A DNA stretch of 64,000 nt from Symsagittifera roscoffensis (taxonomy: Eukaryota > Xenacoelomorpha > Acoela > Convolutidae). Each line of letters opens with the position of its first letter. Position 1 is the first letter of the stretch. The notes beneath the pieces were generated by a model. The model was not told the origin of the DNA. It made no database searches and worked only from the letters and a program-made list of their open reading frames with translations. The position numbers were made by a program, and so were the translations under genes. The stretch spans positions 1 through 64,000 of the forward strand of contig NW_026971166.1 of assembly GCF_963678635.1 (NCBI RefSeq). The letters are read 5' to 3'. Shown here piece after piece: positions 63,597-64,000 of this stretch.

Positions 63597-64000
63597 CTAT
63601 TGGTTGTGGAGAAAAAATTCTTTGATATGTATGTGGTTTCTGTATTCCTTGTCCACGATATTCTTGATTATAGGGTGCAAATATATCTGGTTGTAAGAAA
63701 TCATCATCTGAGGATAAGTAATCCGTTTGATAAGATGTTTGTTTTTTATTTTTATTTTGTTGAAAAAATGGTAGTTTTCACTACGATCCTGTGGAGGATG
63801 TAAATTTGTTTGGAAATTTACTGAATTAGGTGGTGCCATTGAGTTATCCCAGTTTCGAGATCTTGTATAATTACTAAAATTTTTTCGTGGGGGATAATTT
63901 GTTTTTGATGGATGTGTGTAATTATAATTATGTTCTGCAAAAATGTTTCTAGTGAACGTTTTACGTGTTTTTGACGGTATTGTCATGGGTCTGTATGTTT
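63597..64000 (-). pseudogene. gag: Gag linker, copy B, cut by the window edge
   Basis: Matches 20100-20500 of copy A with frame changes; Asn/Pro/Gln-rich. The N-terminal Gag domain lies beyond the window. Confidence 0.6.

Larger units (their letters stand above)
48093..64000 (-). mobile_element. LTR retroelement copy B (minus strand, runs off the window)
   Basis: The same element family as copy A, inverted, with gene order gag-pro-pol-ORF3-env-ORF4-LTR read from 64000 down to 48093. Every gene has at least one frameshift or stop. The 5' LTR, leader and Gag N-terminus lie beyond 64000. The sequence after its LTR (sense) is CTAC. Confidence 0.88.

Overview
The window is repeat-dominated, AT-rich eukaryotic DNA. 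The element types (a Polinton-like virus with capsid genes and a Ty3/gypsy-type retroelement with an envelope gene) suggest an invertebrate animal, probably an arthropod. That is inference from element families; no host gene was recognised that could settle the species.

Layout. (1) 38-35497 is LTR retroelement copy A on the + strand, with 410-bp LTRs of form TG...CA at 38-447 and 35088-35497. (2) A 16,832-bp Polinton-like element (1419-18250) sits inside the copy A leader. It is bounded by a perfect 6-bp target duplication, AACGAA (1413-1418 and 18251-18256), and begins AG/ends CT as Polintons do. (3) 35498-37571 is non-coding, with a tRNA-like pol III unit and a dispersed repeat of about 520 bp. 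(4) 37572-50964 is a tandem duplication of about 6.7 kb. Each unit carries flanking DNA, a minus-strand 410-bp LTR and the 3' end of the retroelement. (5) 48093-64000 is retroelement copy B on the - strand, running off the window.

The Polinton-like element has about 4.5-kb, gene-bearing, nearly identical terminal inverted repeats (1419-5908 and 13772-18250). They carry a packaging ATPase, a small two-helix membrane protein, an RNase-H-fold/exonuclease-like protein and several conserved unknowns, almost all overlapping head to tail. The unique centre has an adenovirus-type protease, a major capsid protein of the F54H12.2 family, a pVI-like basic protein, a penton-like protein and an F54H12.3-type integrase on the - strand. 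It also has a PC4-like protein and a protein with an H-x-H motif on the + strand. There is no reading frame for a family B DNA polymerase. The extreme termini fold into a branched hairpin. A polymerase-less, hairpin-ended virus-like transposon that might rely on host polymerase is the most interesting possibility here.

The retroelement encodes a long Gag with a zinc knuckle, protease, reverse transcriptase, RNase H, integrase, a small membrane protein, an ATG-less open frame of about 377 codons (ORF3), an envelope-like glycoprotein and an unusual ORF of about 600 codons after env (ORF4). Both copies are broken, at different sites; only the env frame of copy A is uninterrupted. LTR variants and flanking bases suggest that A and B exchanged ends by an inversion.
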